Origin: Nereocystis luetkeana
Lineage: Eukaryota; Sar; Phaeophyceae; Laminariales; Laminariaceae
Assembly (NCBI GenBank): GCA_031213475.1
Contig: JARUPZ010000008.1
Span: 10,474,708 to 10,538,707, forward strand
Direction of reading: 5' to 3'
DNA length: 64,000 bases
Positions 52,565 to 62,899 of this stretch are shown here, in pieces; the stretch's first letter is position 1; every line of letters starts with the position of its first letter. The position numbers were made by a program, and so were the translations under genes. The notes beneath the pieces are model-generated. The model was given only the letters and a program-made list of their open reading frames with translations. It was not told the origin of the DNA and made no database searches.

Positions 52565-54487
52565 ATGCCTTCGGAGAGGTCGGCTCACGTGGAGCACGAT
52601 TCTCCGGGTGAGCAAGATCTGAGGCGCGAGGTAAAGCTGGCGATTGAGCACAGTCAGGCGTCGATGATGAACGCCATGAGGGAAATGATGGCCGAGTTCA
52701 CGAGGAACAACGGCCGATCGGAGTCCGGCAGCGCTGAGGGAAGCGCTGCTGTTGGGCAAATCCCGCGTGGGATAGTGCCCGCTGCTGTAAGAAAAACCCC
52801 TGCTGCTGCTGTAGGCATGGCACGGGATATTGCAGCAGAATATCAGACAAATTTGCGTGAGGGCGCCTCGCCAGATTCGGGAGTAACTGGACGCGGAAGA
52901 ACTGCGTTGCCTGTCGAGGTTGGCCCACCGAGGGGTCAGCCAGACCAGCCTGGGAGGACTGGAGAATGGGGTGCATACCCTGGCGGTGTGTTGGATGGTG
53001 GATTTGATCTACCTCTCTCGCGTCATTTGGCATTGAAACATACTCCTGTGCCATCGTTTAGTGGGCTGAAGCCTGAGTTCAACTCCTGGACAAGAGACGC
53101 TAGGTATTACGCCAAAGGAGTGGGTTTCTTGTCTGCTTTCGTGTCAGATCCACCGCAGTACATTCCCGTAGGGGAATTGGACACTGACAACTGGATGCTT
53201 GTCGCTAGGGGGTTTAGCCGCGAAAGTGTGCACGTGCATACTCTGGCGTGGACTTTCCTGTCGACTGCGCTCAAAAGCAAGAGCGACAAGAGCATTTTAC
53301 ACAGGTGTACCTCGCCGAGGCAAGCGTGGGACGCTCTCCTTGCGTGGTACGGCCCTCAAACAACGGGGGCCAAGTCGGACCTCTCGAGGCGCTTAAATAG
53401 CTTTAGGATAGCGCCGGGGAGCAACCCGCTCGAGGAGATGGGCAGGATCGAGGATGTTGCCGCGGAAATGCGCGCAGCAGGAATGTCAGTAGACGACCAT
53501 ATGCTGTACACCATTTTTATTGACGCTCTGCCTGCTGAATACGAGGTGGAGGCTCGGAACCTGGCATCACGTGACAGCATCGGCCGTGATGACATCATCA
53601 AGGCTGTTCGAGAACGGCATCACCGACTTTCTGGAAACAGGAAGAAGAGGTCCAACGCTGGCCACACAGGCCATGGTATGTACGCCGGCGGCAGTGGCGG
53701 TGGTCGCAGACAAGGTGGAGGCAATGGCAGAGAAAACGGCGGACGGCGACGACAGCCTGGACGAGGTGGAAGAAGCACCAACGAGGGCGGTGGTGGTTCA
53801 GTCGCGGCTGCTGGTGGCAATGGCAGCAGCGCCAAAGCCACCAGCGGAAGTACTCCAGTGGGCAAGTGTCATAGGTGTGGCAAGAAGGGCCATTGGAAGA
53901 GCGACTGCACGGCGAAGCTATGTAGCCGATGCCAAGGACGGGGGCACTCTGCGGATGCCTGTCCCATGTCCATGGACCGCTGCAGTCGATGCAACGGGCT
54001 GGAGCACGCTGCTGATGTCTGCCCCTCATCGAAAGAAGAAGCTGTCATGGCGGTGGCGAACGAGGTTGGGGCAAGGGACGACGACCAAGAGAAAGGTACG
54101 GTCCAGGCCTCAGCTTTCAAGGCCGAGGAAACAAGCAAGAACGGTGATGGTTCGGGGGAAGGGGAACCTGGTTGGCAGGTAGGAGACGAGGCATGGATAT
54201 GCGATAGTGGTGCATCTACTCACATGACGCCCTCAGCAGACTGCATGATCAACTATAGAGAATGCAACCTGGAACTGCGAATCGCCGATGGATCCACTCG
54301 ATCGATTGAAGGTTACGGTGACATAAGCGTTGTCTTTCGGCCCGGAAATGGTCTCGTGCAAGTGCTGCTTACGAATGTTGCGCACGTGCCGGATCTCCGC
54401 TACCACCTGTTTTCCCTGCCCACTCTCGTCAAAAACGGTCACACTTTCGAAGGGCGCCCCACGGGGGTTGTAGTCAGCGCTGACTGA
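52565..54487 (+). CDS. Copia Gag and protease
   Basis: 640 codons from an ATG 43 bp after the LTR. Order: charged N-terminus; a Gag core (WDALLAWYGPQTTGAKSDLS and onwards, about residues 260-360); a Gly/Arg-rich stretch; three CCHC zinc knuckles (CHRCGKKGHWKSDC, CSRCQGRGHSADAC, CSRCNGLEHAADVC; about residues 435-490), where most copia elements have one; then the aspartic protease motif WICDSGASTHM near residue 546. Packages RNA and processes the polyprotein. The frame closes at a TGA where copia polyproteins normally continue, about 80 bp before the integrase frame resumes in another phase. Confidence 0.9.
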   Translation: MPSERSAHVEHDSPGEQDLRREVKLAIEHSQASMMNAMREMMAEFTRNNGRSESGSAEGSAAVGQIPRGIVPAAVRKTPAAAVGMARDIAAEYQTNLREGASPDSGVTGRGRTALPVEVGPPRGQPDQPGRTGEWGAYPGGVLDGGFDLPLSRHLALKHTPVPSFSGLKPEFNSWTRDARYYAKGVGFLSAFVSDPPQYIPVGELDTDNWMLVARGFSRESVHVHTLAWTFLSTALKSKSDKSILHRCTSPRQAWDALLAWYGPQTTGAKSDLSRRLNSFRIAPGSNPLEEMGRIEDVAAEMRAAGMSVDDHMLYTIFIDALPAEYEVEARNLASRDSIGRDDIIKAVRERHHRLSGNRKKRSNAGHTGHGMYAGGSGGGRRQGGGNGRENGGRRRQPGRGGRSTNEGGGGSVAAAGGNGSSAKATSGSTPVGKCHRCGKKGHWKSDCTAKLCSRCQGRGHSADACPMSMDRCSRCNGLEHAADVCPSSKEEAVMAVANEVGARDDDQEKGTVQASAFKAEETSKNGDGSGEGEPGWQVGDEAWICDSGASTHMTPSADCMINYRECNLELRIADGSTRSIEGYGDISVVFRPGNGLVQVLLTNVAHVPDLRYHLFSLPTLVKNGHTFEGRPTGVVVSAD

Positions 54488-54570
54488 GTAGCTCAGCGGT
54501 CTATCCTCTATAAACGAACAAAAGAAGTACCTTTGGGCTCGATACGGCCTCCCGCCGAAAGTCAGAGCGT

Positions 54571-55371
54571 TTGATCGTGTTTCCGCTGAGTGGGACCCTT
54601 TTCAGCCTGTACGGCTACCGGGTCGACCGCAGTTGTGGGGAAACTGCCTGTGCTGTACTCGCCCCGGGACAACCGCCCCACAAGTCTGCGATCAATATCA
54701 ATGATTTCCACTGCGCGGCTGGACACTCCCATGAGGTACTACTCCGCAAGACGGCGTCGCAGCAAGGGATTGTCCTCGAGGGAAAGCTGCTGGAGTGCAG
54801 AGGGTGCTCCATGGCGAAGGGCCTCCGCAAAGGTATCAAGCAGTCCACACACACACGCGCAGCTAAGAAGCTTGGGAGGGTTTTTGTGGATTTGAGTGGA
54901 CCTAAGGTGGTAGAGTCTCTCGGAAGAAAGCGGTATACTCTGATAGTGCGCGACGATTTTTCTCGGTATACGTGGGTGTACTTCATGCGCCACAAGTCGG
55001 ACGCCACGGAATTGTTCGAGCAGTTTCTTGCGGATTCTCGTGCAGATGGTGTCCCTTCTACTGTGGTAATCGTCCGATCTGATGGAGGTGGCGAATTCCG
55101 CGGAGGCAAGTTTGGCGACCTGTGTAGATCACGAGGGATCAAGCAGGAATTTACGACAGCCGACAGCCCCCAATTTAACGGAGTAGCAGAGCGCGCGCTG
55201 GGTTTGATCGAGACGGCCGCAATGGCGGGCCGAATCCAGGCTAAAGAGCTTTTTCCCGGCACGCAACTCCCGGCCACTGCGTCATTGTGGGCGGAAGCGT
55301 CCCACTGGGCGTGTGACGCCTTGAACCGCACTGCAACGACAGCTAACCCTGAGAGCAAGTCGCCGCATTAG
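54571..55371 (+). pseudogene. Copia integrase segment of pol
   Basis: Zinc-binding region (FHCAAGHSHE ... CRGCSMAKG), then the DDE core: VDLSGP, VIVRSDGGGEF and FNGVAERALG provide the Asp, Asp and Glu. Joins the 3' cut element to host DNA. No usual start: it is a piece of a polyprotein whose link to Gag-protease is lost by a frameshift. It ends at a TAG (55,369-55,371), in the place of the Tyr normally found before the conserved MWHG, and the next segment is in the same frame. Confidence 0.9.
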
Positions 55372-56811
55372 ATGTGGCATGGTAGCCCCCCCCCGGTAGT
55401 ATTACTACCTTTCCTCAAGCCTGGCTACTGCAAGGTGAAGAGGGAAAACAAGTCACAGGTGAAAGCACAAGAGTGCTTTTACCTTGGCCCTGCACCCAAC
55501 TACCCCCGAGACTCAGTACGAGTATTGACGAGGCAACGCACTGTGCTAATCACGCGAAATGTCACCTGGCAGCGCGTGTCGCCTGCACCACCTGTACCTG
55601 CCCAGGCGAATGACTCCCTGTCTACGGAAAAGGGGGGGTCCGAGGCGGACGACGTCAGCACGTCGGATCGAGGTGGTGGGGGGGTGGTGAATGAGCTAGA
55701 CGACGGTCTGGCTCACTTGAACGACCTCGACGTGACGTGGGGTTTTGACCTGGACGCGTTTATGCAGGAGCACATACATCAGGTACCTGTCGCCGGCGAG
55801 GCCGGCGACGAAACACCAGAGACGATGGGTTCGTCTCAAGGGGGCGCCATGGACGCCTCCTCGGCCTCGAGGGGGAGGGCCGAAACAGCCCAGACGATGG
55901 GTTCGTCTCAAGGGGGCACCGTGGACGCCTCCTCGGTCCCGCCAGGGAGGGCCGAAAGCGACCCGGGTGCAGCATCAGTCTCCGACACCGGCCAAGGGAA
56001 CGGTGAGGGCCCTCCCGCGATCCTGTCGGGCAGGCCAGCACACGAGCTCAGCAGCTGGGGACGGCTCCCTCCAACAGTACGGGGCCGGACCCGGGGTCAG
56101 AGCCAACGCCTGGAGGGTGAACCTGCTGTGAACCAGCTGAAGATGGACAGAGGAGCCGCAGACGCGCTGCTTGCGGCAGCGTACGACTGGTGGACGACGC
56201 CTGGGAGTATCCTGAATCGTACGTCATGGACGACGGAGGACGCAGTGGCCTTGATGGCCGGAGGACCTGCCGTGGAGAATAAAGGGGAGTTGAGCGTGTG
56301 CATGCCGAGTGGTTTCCCGGAAGACGTAGAACCGCCCCCGCAGTCCGTAGCAGATGTAGAGCGTTCCCGATATAAAGCGGCGTGGCACGAGGCCATGCAA
56401 ATTGAGTTGGACGGTCACAAAACGACCGGTACATATGAAGCCGCGACACCGCCACGAGGGCGGAAACCTGTAGGCGCGAAGTGGGTGTTCACCTACAAGA
56501 CGGATAAGGATGGTATGATAGTAAAGACAAAGGCCAGACTTGTGGCTAAGGGTTTTAGCCAGGTGCAGGACGTAGATTACTTTCAAACGTTTGCACCAAC
56601 TCCTTCGTCAGCGTCAGTTAAAATTCTGGCGGCTGTTGCCAACGAATATGGTCTGAAGATGTTTCATCTAGACGTCGCGCAAGCTTTTGTTCGCGCGAAA
56701 CTCGACGCCGAGATATACATGAAACTACCCGGTGGGTGTGGTGACATGTCAGGAAAGATCGTCCTCTTGAACAGATCACTGTATGGTCTAAAGCAGAGCG
56801 GACGGCAGTGA
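55372..56811 (+). pseudogene. Copia pol: integrase C-terminus and N-terminal half of reverse transcriptase
   Basis: Starts MWHGSPPPV (the conserved integrase C-terminal motif). It runs through a variable, Ser/Gly-rich linker with a short internal duplication (SSQGG(A/T)(M/V)DASS), then reverse transcriptase: WHEAMQIELDGH, WVFTYKTDKDG, KARLVAKGFSQ and FHLDVAQAFVRAKLDAEIYM. It ends at a TGA (56,809-56,811) in the Trp position of the GLKQSGRQW motif. Same frame as the segments before and after, so this is a nonsense change rather than a frameshift. Confidence 0.9.
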
Positions 56812-57366
56812 GCCGGATTATTGGTGGAAACCGTGGTAGAGTACGGTATGGAGCAGTGTAGGTCTGACCCGTGTGTTTTTCGTATGGTTGTGGACGGCAA
56901 GGTAGAACTGATCATGGCCGTCCATGTAGATGACATCGTGATCGCAGGATCGGACGAGACATGCAGAGATTTCCATGCCGCGCTAGTTGCGAAATTCCCC
57001 ACAAATAACCTCGGCGAACTGACTTGGTATACTGGTTGTGCTTTCAAACGCGACTGGGAGTTGGGAACATTGGAGATTACGCAGAAGGCGTTTATAGAGA
57101 GCATGCTGAATCGTTTGGGTGTTAACTCATCCTCTGACATCCCCGCGACCCCCGGTGTGGAACTAGGTCCAAGAGAGGAGGGCGAAATTGGAGGAGACTG
57201 GCCGTACAGGGAGGCTGTGGGCAGCTTGATGTGGCTGTCGACCATGACGAGGCCGGACATCTCGAACGCTGTGCGTGCTGTGGCGCGCCACTCCCACAAC
57301 CCAACGGAGAGGCACTGGAAGGCAGTTTTGAAGATAATGGCTTACCTCCATGGGACCAGGTATTGA
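56812..57366 (+). pseudogene. Copia pol: C-terminal half of reverse transcriptase
   Basis: Continues in frame with LLVETVVEYGMEQ and CVFRMVVDGKVE, then VHVDDIVIAGS, which holds the VDD catalytic pair of copia reverse transcriptases, and YREAVGSLMWLSTMTRPDIS near the connection domain. Closes at 57,364-57,366 through a frameshift just after AYLHGTR. Confidence 0.9.
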
Positions 57367-57872
57367 CTTTTGTGCGGGGTTCGGGATTGGATTTGACAGC
57401 GTATAGTGATGCCGATTATGCCGGTAAGTCGAACGATAGGCGCTCGGTATCGGGGACGGTAATTACCCTAGGGGGTGCGGCCGTCAGTTGGGCAAGTAGC
57501 ACGCAGAGGTGTGTTACGCTGTCGACAGCAGAAGCAGAGTATGTCGCCCTGGGTGAAGGGGTGAAGGAAGCTTTGTTTACGGGCGCGGTGTTGTCGTTTA
57601 TTTGTCCAGAGCTAAGCGGATCATGTGTTCGGGTTTTCGAGGATAACCAGGGGGCCATAGCGTTGGCTGAGAACCCTCTTAGTTCTGCGCGGAGTAAGCA
57701 TATTGACGTGCGTTTTCATTTGGTCAGAGAGCTACTTCGTGCTAAGAAGATCGACATTCAGATCGTAGCTTCGGAAGAGCAGCACGCGGATATTTTGACG
57801 AAATCCCTTGCTGCGACCCCTTTTAAGTATCATCGTAGGTTCTTGGTGAATCTGCCCTTGGACGGCGAATAA
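57365..57872 (+). pseudogene. Copia RNase H segment of pol
   Basis: In a new frame: LTFVRGSGLDLTAYSDADYA, RSVSGTVITLGGAAVSW, TLSTAEAEYVAL, VFEDNQGAIALAENP and ADILTKSL. These carry the acidic residues of the RNase H site (SDADYAG, TAEAEY, EDNQGA). It degrades the RNA strand during reverse transcription. The stop at 57,870 is the normal end of pol. Confidence 0.9.
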
Positions 57873-58186
57873 GGGGGTATGGGCATTGTTCGATGAGTAC
57901 CATGTTTGAGTGATGCGAGGAATAATTTGTCAGGTCGCCAACCCTGCGCTACTTTGAGGGGCATGGGGGAGTAGGGCACAGCTTGGCATTTTATTTTCTG
58001 GCCATGGTCATCGTTTGGAATGCGGCCGTTGTTCAATTGCAATGATTTGAAGTATATGTGTTATACAGGGGGTTTTTACCCGGTGGCCGGGTTTCCTCCT
58101 GCGGGACTGTCGTTGGCTGTTCTTAGGTCCTAGCAAGTCTTGAATGTCTCTTCGGTCTCGTCATTGCTGTGAAGAGCCAGGGAGGG
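57873..58186 (+). other. Copia 3' untranslated region and polypurine tract
   Basis: No coding frame. The last 16 bases before the LTR (GAAGAGCCAGGGAGGG) are purine-rich and serve as the likely plus-strand primer. Confidence 0.7.
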
Positions 58187-58444
58187 TGTTCGTTTGGATC
58201 GTTCCAACAGCGACGGTTACAAGTTGTAGAGGGTTGCGTATATCTTCGCAGGCGTTATTGTGAATTTTGCCGTGTGTTCATGAGGAGAGTTCGAGCACTC
58301 CGTTCTCCGCTCTCCGTTCTCCGCGCCGAGCTACGAGCTAGGCTCCGCTCTCTCTCTCCTCCTCTGTCCTCTAATACAACGACTATAAAGAATCTCATCA
58401 GACCACGTGGTGGTCAGGGCATCCAAGTTTGGACTCTACGAACA
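58187..58444 (+). repeat. 3' LTR
   Basis: 258 bp; differs from the 5' LTR at CCAACAG/CCAGCAG, GGCGTT/GGCATT and CCAAGT/CCAGGT. Confidence 0.95.
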
Positions 58445-58499
58445 TACCCTCCAACTGACGAGGGGACGGAGAAACAGGAGAAGGTCTGCTGTAGTTGTA

Positions 58500-59075
58500 C
58501 AGCAATCAGTAGTAGTGGTGGCACCTGCTACGAGAACCTCTGTTGGATACATGTATGTCATATCAGAGGTTGTAGATATTTCGTCTTCAAATTATGAGGG
58601 TGGAATCAGGAACCACACACAACATCGAGTACGGTGTACAAAGGGCAGAAGCCGAGCGTACTGCGACGCTGACCCTGACCTCGTGGATCCTACTGCTACT
58701 GCTGCTGCTGTTTTGCTGCTGGAGAAGCTCTGATGTAGATGTTGCACAGCAGCAGTAGTTGTGGCACCTGCTACGAGAAGCTCTTTTGGGCATGCCATGT
58801 TCGTGTTGTCGTCTCGAAAATATTATGCCGACTTTCGAGGTGGGAAGCAGGAAACATAAAAAAAACGAGTGCAGGGTACGTACGTGTGTGTATAATATAT
58901 ATGTACGCGTACAAAGGGTGCAAGGGTTAGACCGACAAGCCGAGCGTACGGCGACGCTGACCCTGGCCTCGTGTGACCTACTGCCACTGGTGGGGGTGCT
59001 GCTGTTATGGTGCGGGAGGCGCACCGCTGCTGTAGATGTCGTACAAGTAAAGTTGTGGTGACACCTGTTGCGAAA
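58500..59075. repeat. Tandem repeat, about 240-300 bp x 2.5
   Basis: Units start GTGGCACCTGCTACGAGAA at 58,518 and 58,758 and a diverged GTGGTGACACCTGTTGCGAA at 59,056. The first two share GCCGAGCGTACKGCGACGCT and GACCCTG. Interspersed CTG/CAG runs. Confidence 0.7.
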
Positions 59076-59199
59076 AATAAGCCCTTCTTGTTGGACAAAA
59101 CATGTGAGATGCAGATTTTTATTGTGCTGAATTTCAACCAGAAAACACTCTGCTGGACAAAACATGTCGAGTGTTGTGTGTTCTTCACTCTTTCTACCC

Positions 59200-59996
59200 G
59201 TCACATCCAGCACCACAGCAGTGTCCGTGCCGATTCCTCAATCCCTGATGAGATATAGACGGATTGACCTCCCCCTGCGCGAGAATTTATATTTTTCAGA
59301 TCAGAACCGCAAGTAAGTGCGAGGAGCATTTTCTTTTTCTGGATGACGGAGAAAGGTAATCGACTGGAAGGGAATGACAACGAGTGCACGCGCAAAGGAG
59401 CGGGTGGATTGGGCCAAGGTGATGATGCGGCCATGAAGAGCGGCAGGAAGACGGTGCATGGAGACCCATGATCTGCGCGCACACTATCATCACGAGAGAA
59501 GCAGTCATACTTTGTTTTTTCCTGGTATTGTTTTTCACGAGGCAGGATAGTATCTGTTACGGTTCGGTTGACCGTTTCAGGAGTTATGATGACATAGAGG
59601 CGTTTTCATATTGTAGCTCCGTTCCGGACGGAAGGTTTCATCCCCCTTCCGTCTCACTCAGTTCCCGCGACCATCGCCACGGTCACGGAACAAGCAATCA
59701 CTTACCATCTAGCCATCTCCAGTTGGAGCCTCTTCACAGAAGAACCACAAGCTCGCCCTACTCTCCTGGAGACCTAGGAGCGCACCTCTCGACTCGGTCG
59801 GACTCAAGCTCTGCTCTGTCACTGAGGTTGGTCATTCATGTCTCGTCTTTGTGTTCCCCTTTTGGGTTATGCGTCTCTGAGTGGTAACCTGTGGTCCACA
59901 GCTGCCACTCCTACCAACCATTGCAGAACCCTACATGTGTTGCCTTGTGACAATGACTTAAGACCTCAGCCCAGGCAGCCAGCATCCGTTTCATGG
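59200..59996. other. No confident gene
   Basis: A 139-codon frame from the ATG at 59,468 starts with a hydrophobic stretch (AVILCFFLVLFF), but the rest is Ser/His-rich without a family. I do not call it. Nothing else supported. Confidence 0.35.
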
Positions 59997-60068
59997 TGTC
60001 CAATCCGAGAATCGAACTCGGGTTTCCACAGCCACAATGTGGTGTACTGACCACTATACTAATTAGAC
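59997..60068 (-). tRNA. tRNA-His(GUG)
   Basis: The minus strand folds into a full cloverleaf of 72 nt without an intron. The acceptor is GTCTAAT with ATTGGAC (one G-T pair), with discriminator A. The D arm contains AGTGGTCAGT. The anticodon stem CCACA/TGTGG holds loop TTGTGGC, giving anticodon GTG at 60,033-60,035, and the T arm is CCGAG TTCGATT CTCGG. The extra G at position -1 typical of tRNA-His would be added after transcription. A clear T-run terminator does not follow immediately. A cytosolic nuclear tRNA is the simplest reading; an organelle-derived insert cannot be excluded. Confidence 0.9.
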
Positions 60069-61285
60069 CATGGTGTTCAGTCCCTGTACATGCTGCGCGC
60101 TTACTGCACGGGTTTGCATTTAATTTCCCGTGCCGGAACGATCGGCGGCCTTCGCGCCTCCGACCTGTTCCTTTCGATTTTATTTTTTATCTTGAGTAAC
60201 TTTTTTGGTAGCTGCGGGTGGCAGCGTTTTATTGTTTTTTTTTTTTGTGTGTTGCACCTCGCCTTTCCTTTGCCTCTACGGGGGGTACACGCGCTGATAG
60301 CGCTCTTCCTGCAAGAAACTCTGACCCACCGCTGACCACATGCATCCATGGACCACGTGGAAACTCAACCCCACTGGTACCTACTACGGGGTAGGCTGTA
60401 TCACGGATACAGCAGCAGCAGTACTGCGCGTCCCGCGCGTACGATAACACCCATGACTCTCAACGGGTGCTCATTATTTAGGGGGTCTGTACTCAATTAA
60501 TTATTTTATTTCGGCGGGGAATGCCTGAGTACCTGGTATAATTCATGATGCATGACACAACCAGGAAGCGACTTGCTCCCTGGCGCGTGTCCACATCGTT
60601 GATTCTCACTCTGGTACCCTCAGTTTTCGTGCTTGGCTCGACGTGTATTGAACAAATGGCGCAGGTGGGAGTCTTAAAGCTGGCAGCGCACTTGTCAGAC
60701 CCCCATCACCTCTTCCACACAGCAGCCAAAATAAAGAATGAATGAAAAATAAGCGTAAGCCTGACGATGATGCGAGGCTTGAGAGCGCGAGTGTCCAAGT
60801 GCGCTCGCTGGGACTCTCAGGCTCGTGTTCCACAAGCCAGCTGCTGTCACGTACGTCGTTACTGCCGTCGCTTGCCGTCACGTGCTTGTGTGCTGCCCTT
60901 ACCACGTGCGTGTATGTTGCCGCTGCCGTCGCCGCTTCGCCACGCTTCGTTGCTGCTGTTATCTGTGAAATAAAAATGCCTCACGGCTAACGCAACATAC
61001 TAATTCAAGGCACGTCCTTTCCCATCCCCCTTTCTTAGTTCTTGTTCTGGCAAGTTAGAGGTCGATAAGCATCCCTGCAAACCTTGCAAGCCACGTTTTT
61101 CATTTTCATGTGTCTTGGTAATTATAACGTTATAACTGCTGTGAGTCAGATCATTTTTAATAGACTACAGCAGTAGGCAAAATTACGTACGTACGAGTAT
61201 ACACTGTGTTATTGCATGTCGACCTCTCTATCTCTCTCTTCAGTAGGTTCACGGTACCGGCCTACCGCTGTTGTACTGCGATGTT
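60069..61285. other. No recognisable gene
   Basis: Contains short frames and a TACCTGGTA at 60,530. Nothing supported. Confidence 0.4.
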
Positions 61286-61289
61286 ACTG

Positions 61290-62345
61290 CCGTACTGCGT
61301 TTTGGCCACCACAACCGCTGCTGTACTGCGATTTTGCTGCTGCTGTACTGCGATTTTGCTTTTTCGTTTGCCGCCGTTGTTATTTTTTTTTTACTCTGAT
61401 CATTATTTATTTTGTTCACTTTTGCTATTCATTTTAATGTCTCAACAAAACCGTGTGCGCTGCTGTACTGCGATTTTGCTGCTGTACTGCGATTTTGCTA
61501 CCGCCCGACTGACTACTGCTGTGCCGTGATTTCGCGCCACTGCCTTAGTACGGTTATGCGTGGTTTTCTCCCTGATCCTATGCTAATTTCCTGTACTACT
61601 GCTGTACTGCGGTGTGTCTGTTAACGGTATGTTCTTTCGTCTTCTGCACGTTTGCCGCTGTTGTTAGTGTTTTTTTACTCTGATCATTATTTATTTTTGT
61701 CCGCTTTTGCTATTCATTTTAATGTCTTAACAAAACCGTGTGCGCTGCTGTACTGCGATTTTGCTACCGCCCGACTGACTACTGCTGTGCCGTGATTTCG
61801 CGCCACTGCCTTAGTACGGTTATGCGTGGTTTTCTCGCTGATCCTATGCTAATTTCCTGTACTGCTGTACTGCGGTGTGTCTGTTAACGGTATGTTCTTC
61901 GTCTTCTGCACGTTCGCCGCTGTTGTTATTTTTTTTTACTCAGATCATTATTTATTTTTGTTCACTTTTGCTATTCATTTTAATGTCTAAACAACACCGT
62001 GTGCGCTGCTGTACTACTGCGATTTTGCTGCTGTACTGCGATTTTGCTACCGCCCGACTGACTACTGCTGTGCCGTGATTTCGCGTCACTGCCTTAGTAC
62101 GGTTATGCGTGGGTTTCTCGCTGATCCTATGCTAATTTCCTGTACTGCTGTACTGCGGTGTGTCTGTTAACGGTATGTTATTTCGTCTTCTGCACGTTTT
62201 GCCGCTGTTGTTATTTTTCACTCTGATCATTATATATTTTTTTATTTTTTTATTTTTGCACTTTTGATTTTTCGCCACTGTACTACTGTGCCGTGATTTC
62301 ACGCCACGGTAGTACGGTTATGCGGAGATTTCTCGCTGATCCTAT
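61290..62345. repeat. Satellite-like tandem repeat, 262-285 bp monomers
   Basis: About three and a half monomers, each with GCCGCTGTTGTTATTTTT, ACTCTGATCATTATTTATTT, GCTGTACTGCGATTTTGCTA, CCGCCCGACTGACTACTGCT, TTAGTACGGTTATGCGTG and CTGATCCTATGCTAATTTCC in order. GCCGYYGTTGTT starts at 61,369, 61,654, 61,916 and 62,201. Monomers are very similar, so the array is young or homogenised. Confidence 0.9.
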
Positions 62346-62349
62346 GCTA

Positions 62350-62825
62350 ATTTCCTCACTCTTGTCGTAATAAATGGGTCTGCACTTGAACGACATCCAA
62401 GTCTATTGAGTCTGCGCCTGTCCTGGTTACATTAATTACTGTACTACTGTGCCGTGATTTTACGCCACTGTCGTAATAACCGGATGGGTCTGCGGTCGAA
62501 GGACGACCACGTCTTTTGAGTCTGCGCCTTTCCTGGATGCATTACGGTACTGCTGTGCCGTTCTGGTCTTGAACCGAGCCTCCACAAGGTCTGCCCCTAT
62601 CCTACCTACTACCTAGCATGCGTTCTGTTTTATTGGAGATGGGTCTGTGCCTTGTGGGGACGTGGTTACGGTCTCTGATCCGAGCCTCCATAGGGTCTGT
62701 GCCTCTCCTACCTGTATTTTTTTTGTCACATATAGTGTAGAAGAGATAGGTATGTGCCTCGTGGGAGCGGTGTTGTCTCTTCACCCGTCGTGGAAGACAG
62801 AGACGAAGTTCCACGAGGTCTGTGC
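62350..62825. repeat. Irregular repeats of TCTGYGCCTNTCCTR
   Basis: TCTGCGCCTGTCCTGG, TCTGCGCCTTTCCTGG, TCTGCCCCTATCCTAC, TCTGTGCCTCTCCTAC and TCTGTGCCTGTCCTAC occur between 62,410 and 62,835, usually after GAG or AGG. Spacing is irregular (about 65-110 bp). Confidence 0.6.
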
Positions 62826-62895
62826 CTGTCCTACCTACACGGTCTGTTAGTATGCTGTCTACTGTCCTACCTACACGGTCTGTTAGTATGCTGTC
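62826..62895. repeat. 35-bp direct duplication
   Basis: TGTCCTACCTACACGGTCTG followed by TTAGTATGCTGTCTAC occurs twice in succession. Confidence 0.9.
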
Positions 62896-62899
62896 TACA

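Larger units (their letters stand above)
52260..58449 (+). mobile_element. Ty1/copia LTR retrotransposon, structurally complete, coding region broken
   Basis: 258-bp LTRs (52,265-52,522 and 58,187-58,444) bounded by TG...CA, flanked by the 5-bp target duplication TACCC (52,260-52,264 and 58,445-58,449). The LTRs differ at three sites, all G/A. Domain order Gag, protease, integrase, reverse transcriptase, RNase H is that of copia elements. A purine-rich tract (58,171-58,186) precedes the right LTR. A candidate primer-binding site, TGGTACCAGAAGC, is at 52,548, unusually 25 bp inside. The polyprotein frame is broken by frameshifts near 54,490 and 57,360 and stops at 55,369 and 56,809. Confidence 0.95.

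Noticed and set aside
59468..59887. 139-codon frame with a hydrophobic start
   Set aside because: No homology recognised, Ser/His-rich remainder, no supporting context; length is attainable by chance in this much sequence.
61290..62345. Regularly spaced repeats considered as a CRISPR-like array
   Set aside because: Monomers are 262-285 bp with no unique spacers, in a eukaryotic context; ordinary tandem satellite.
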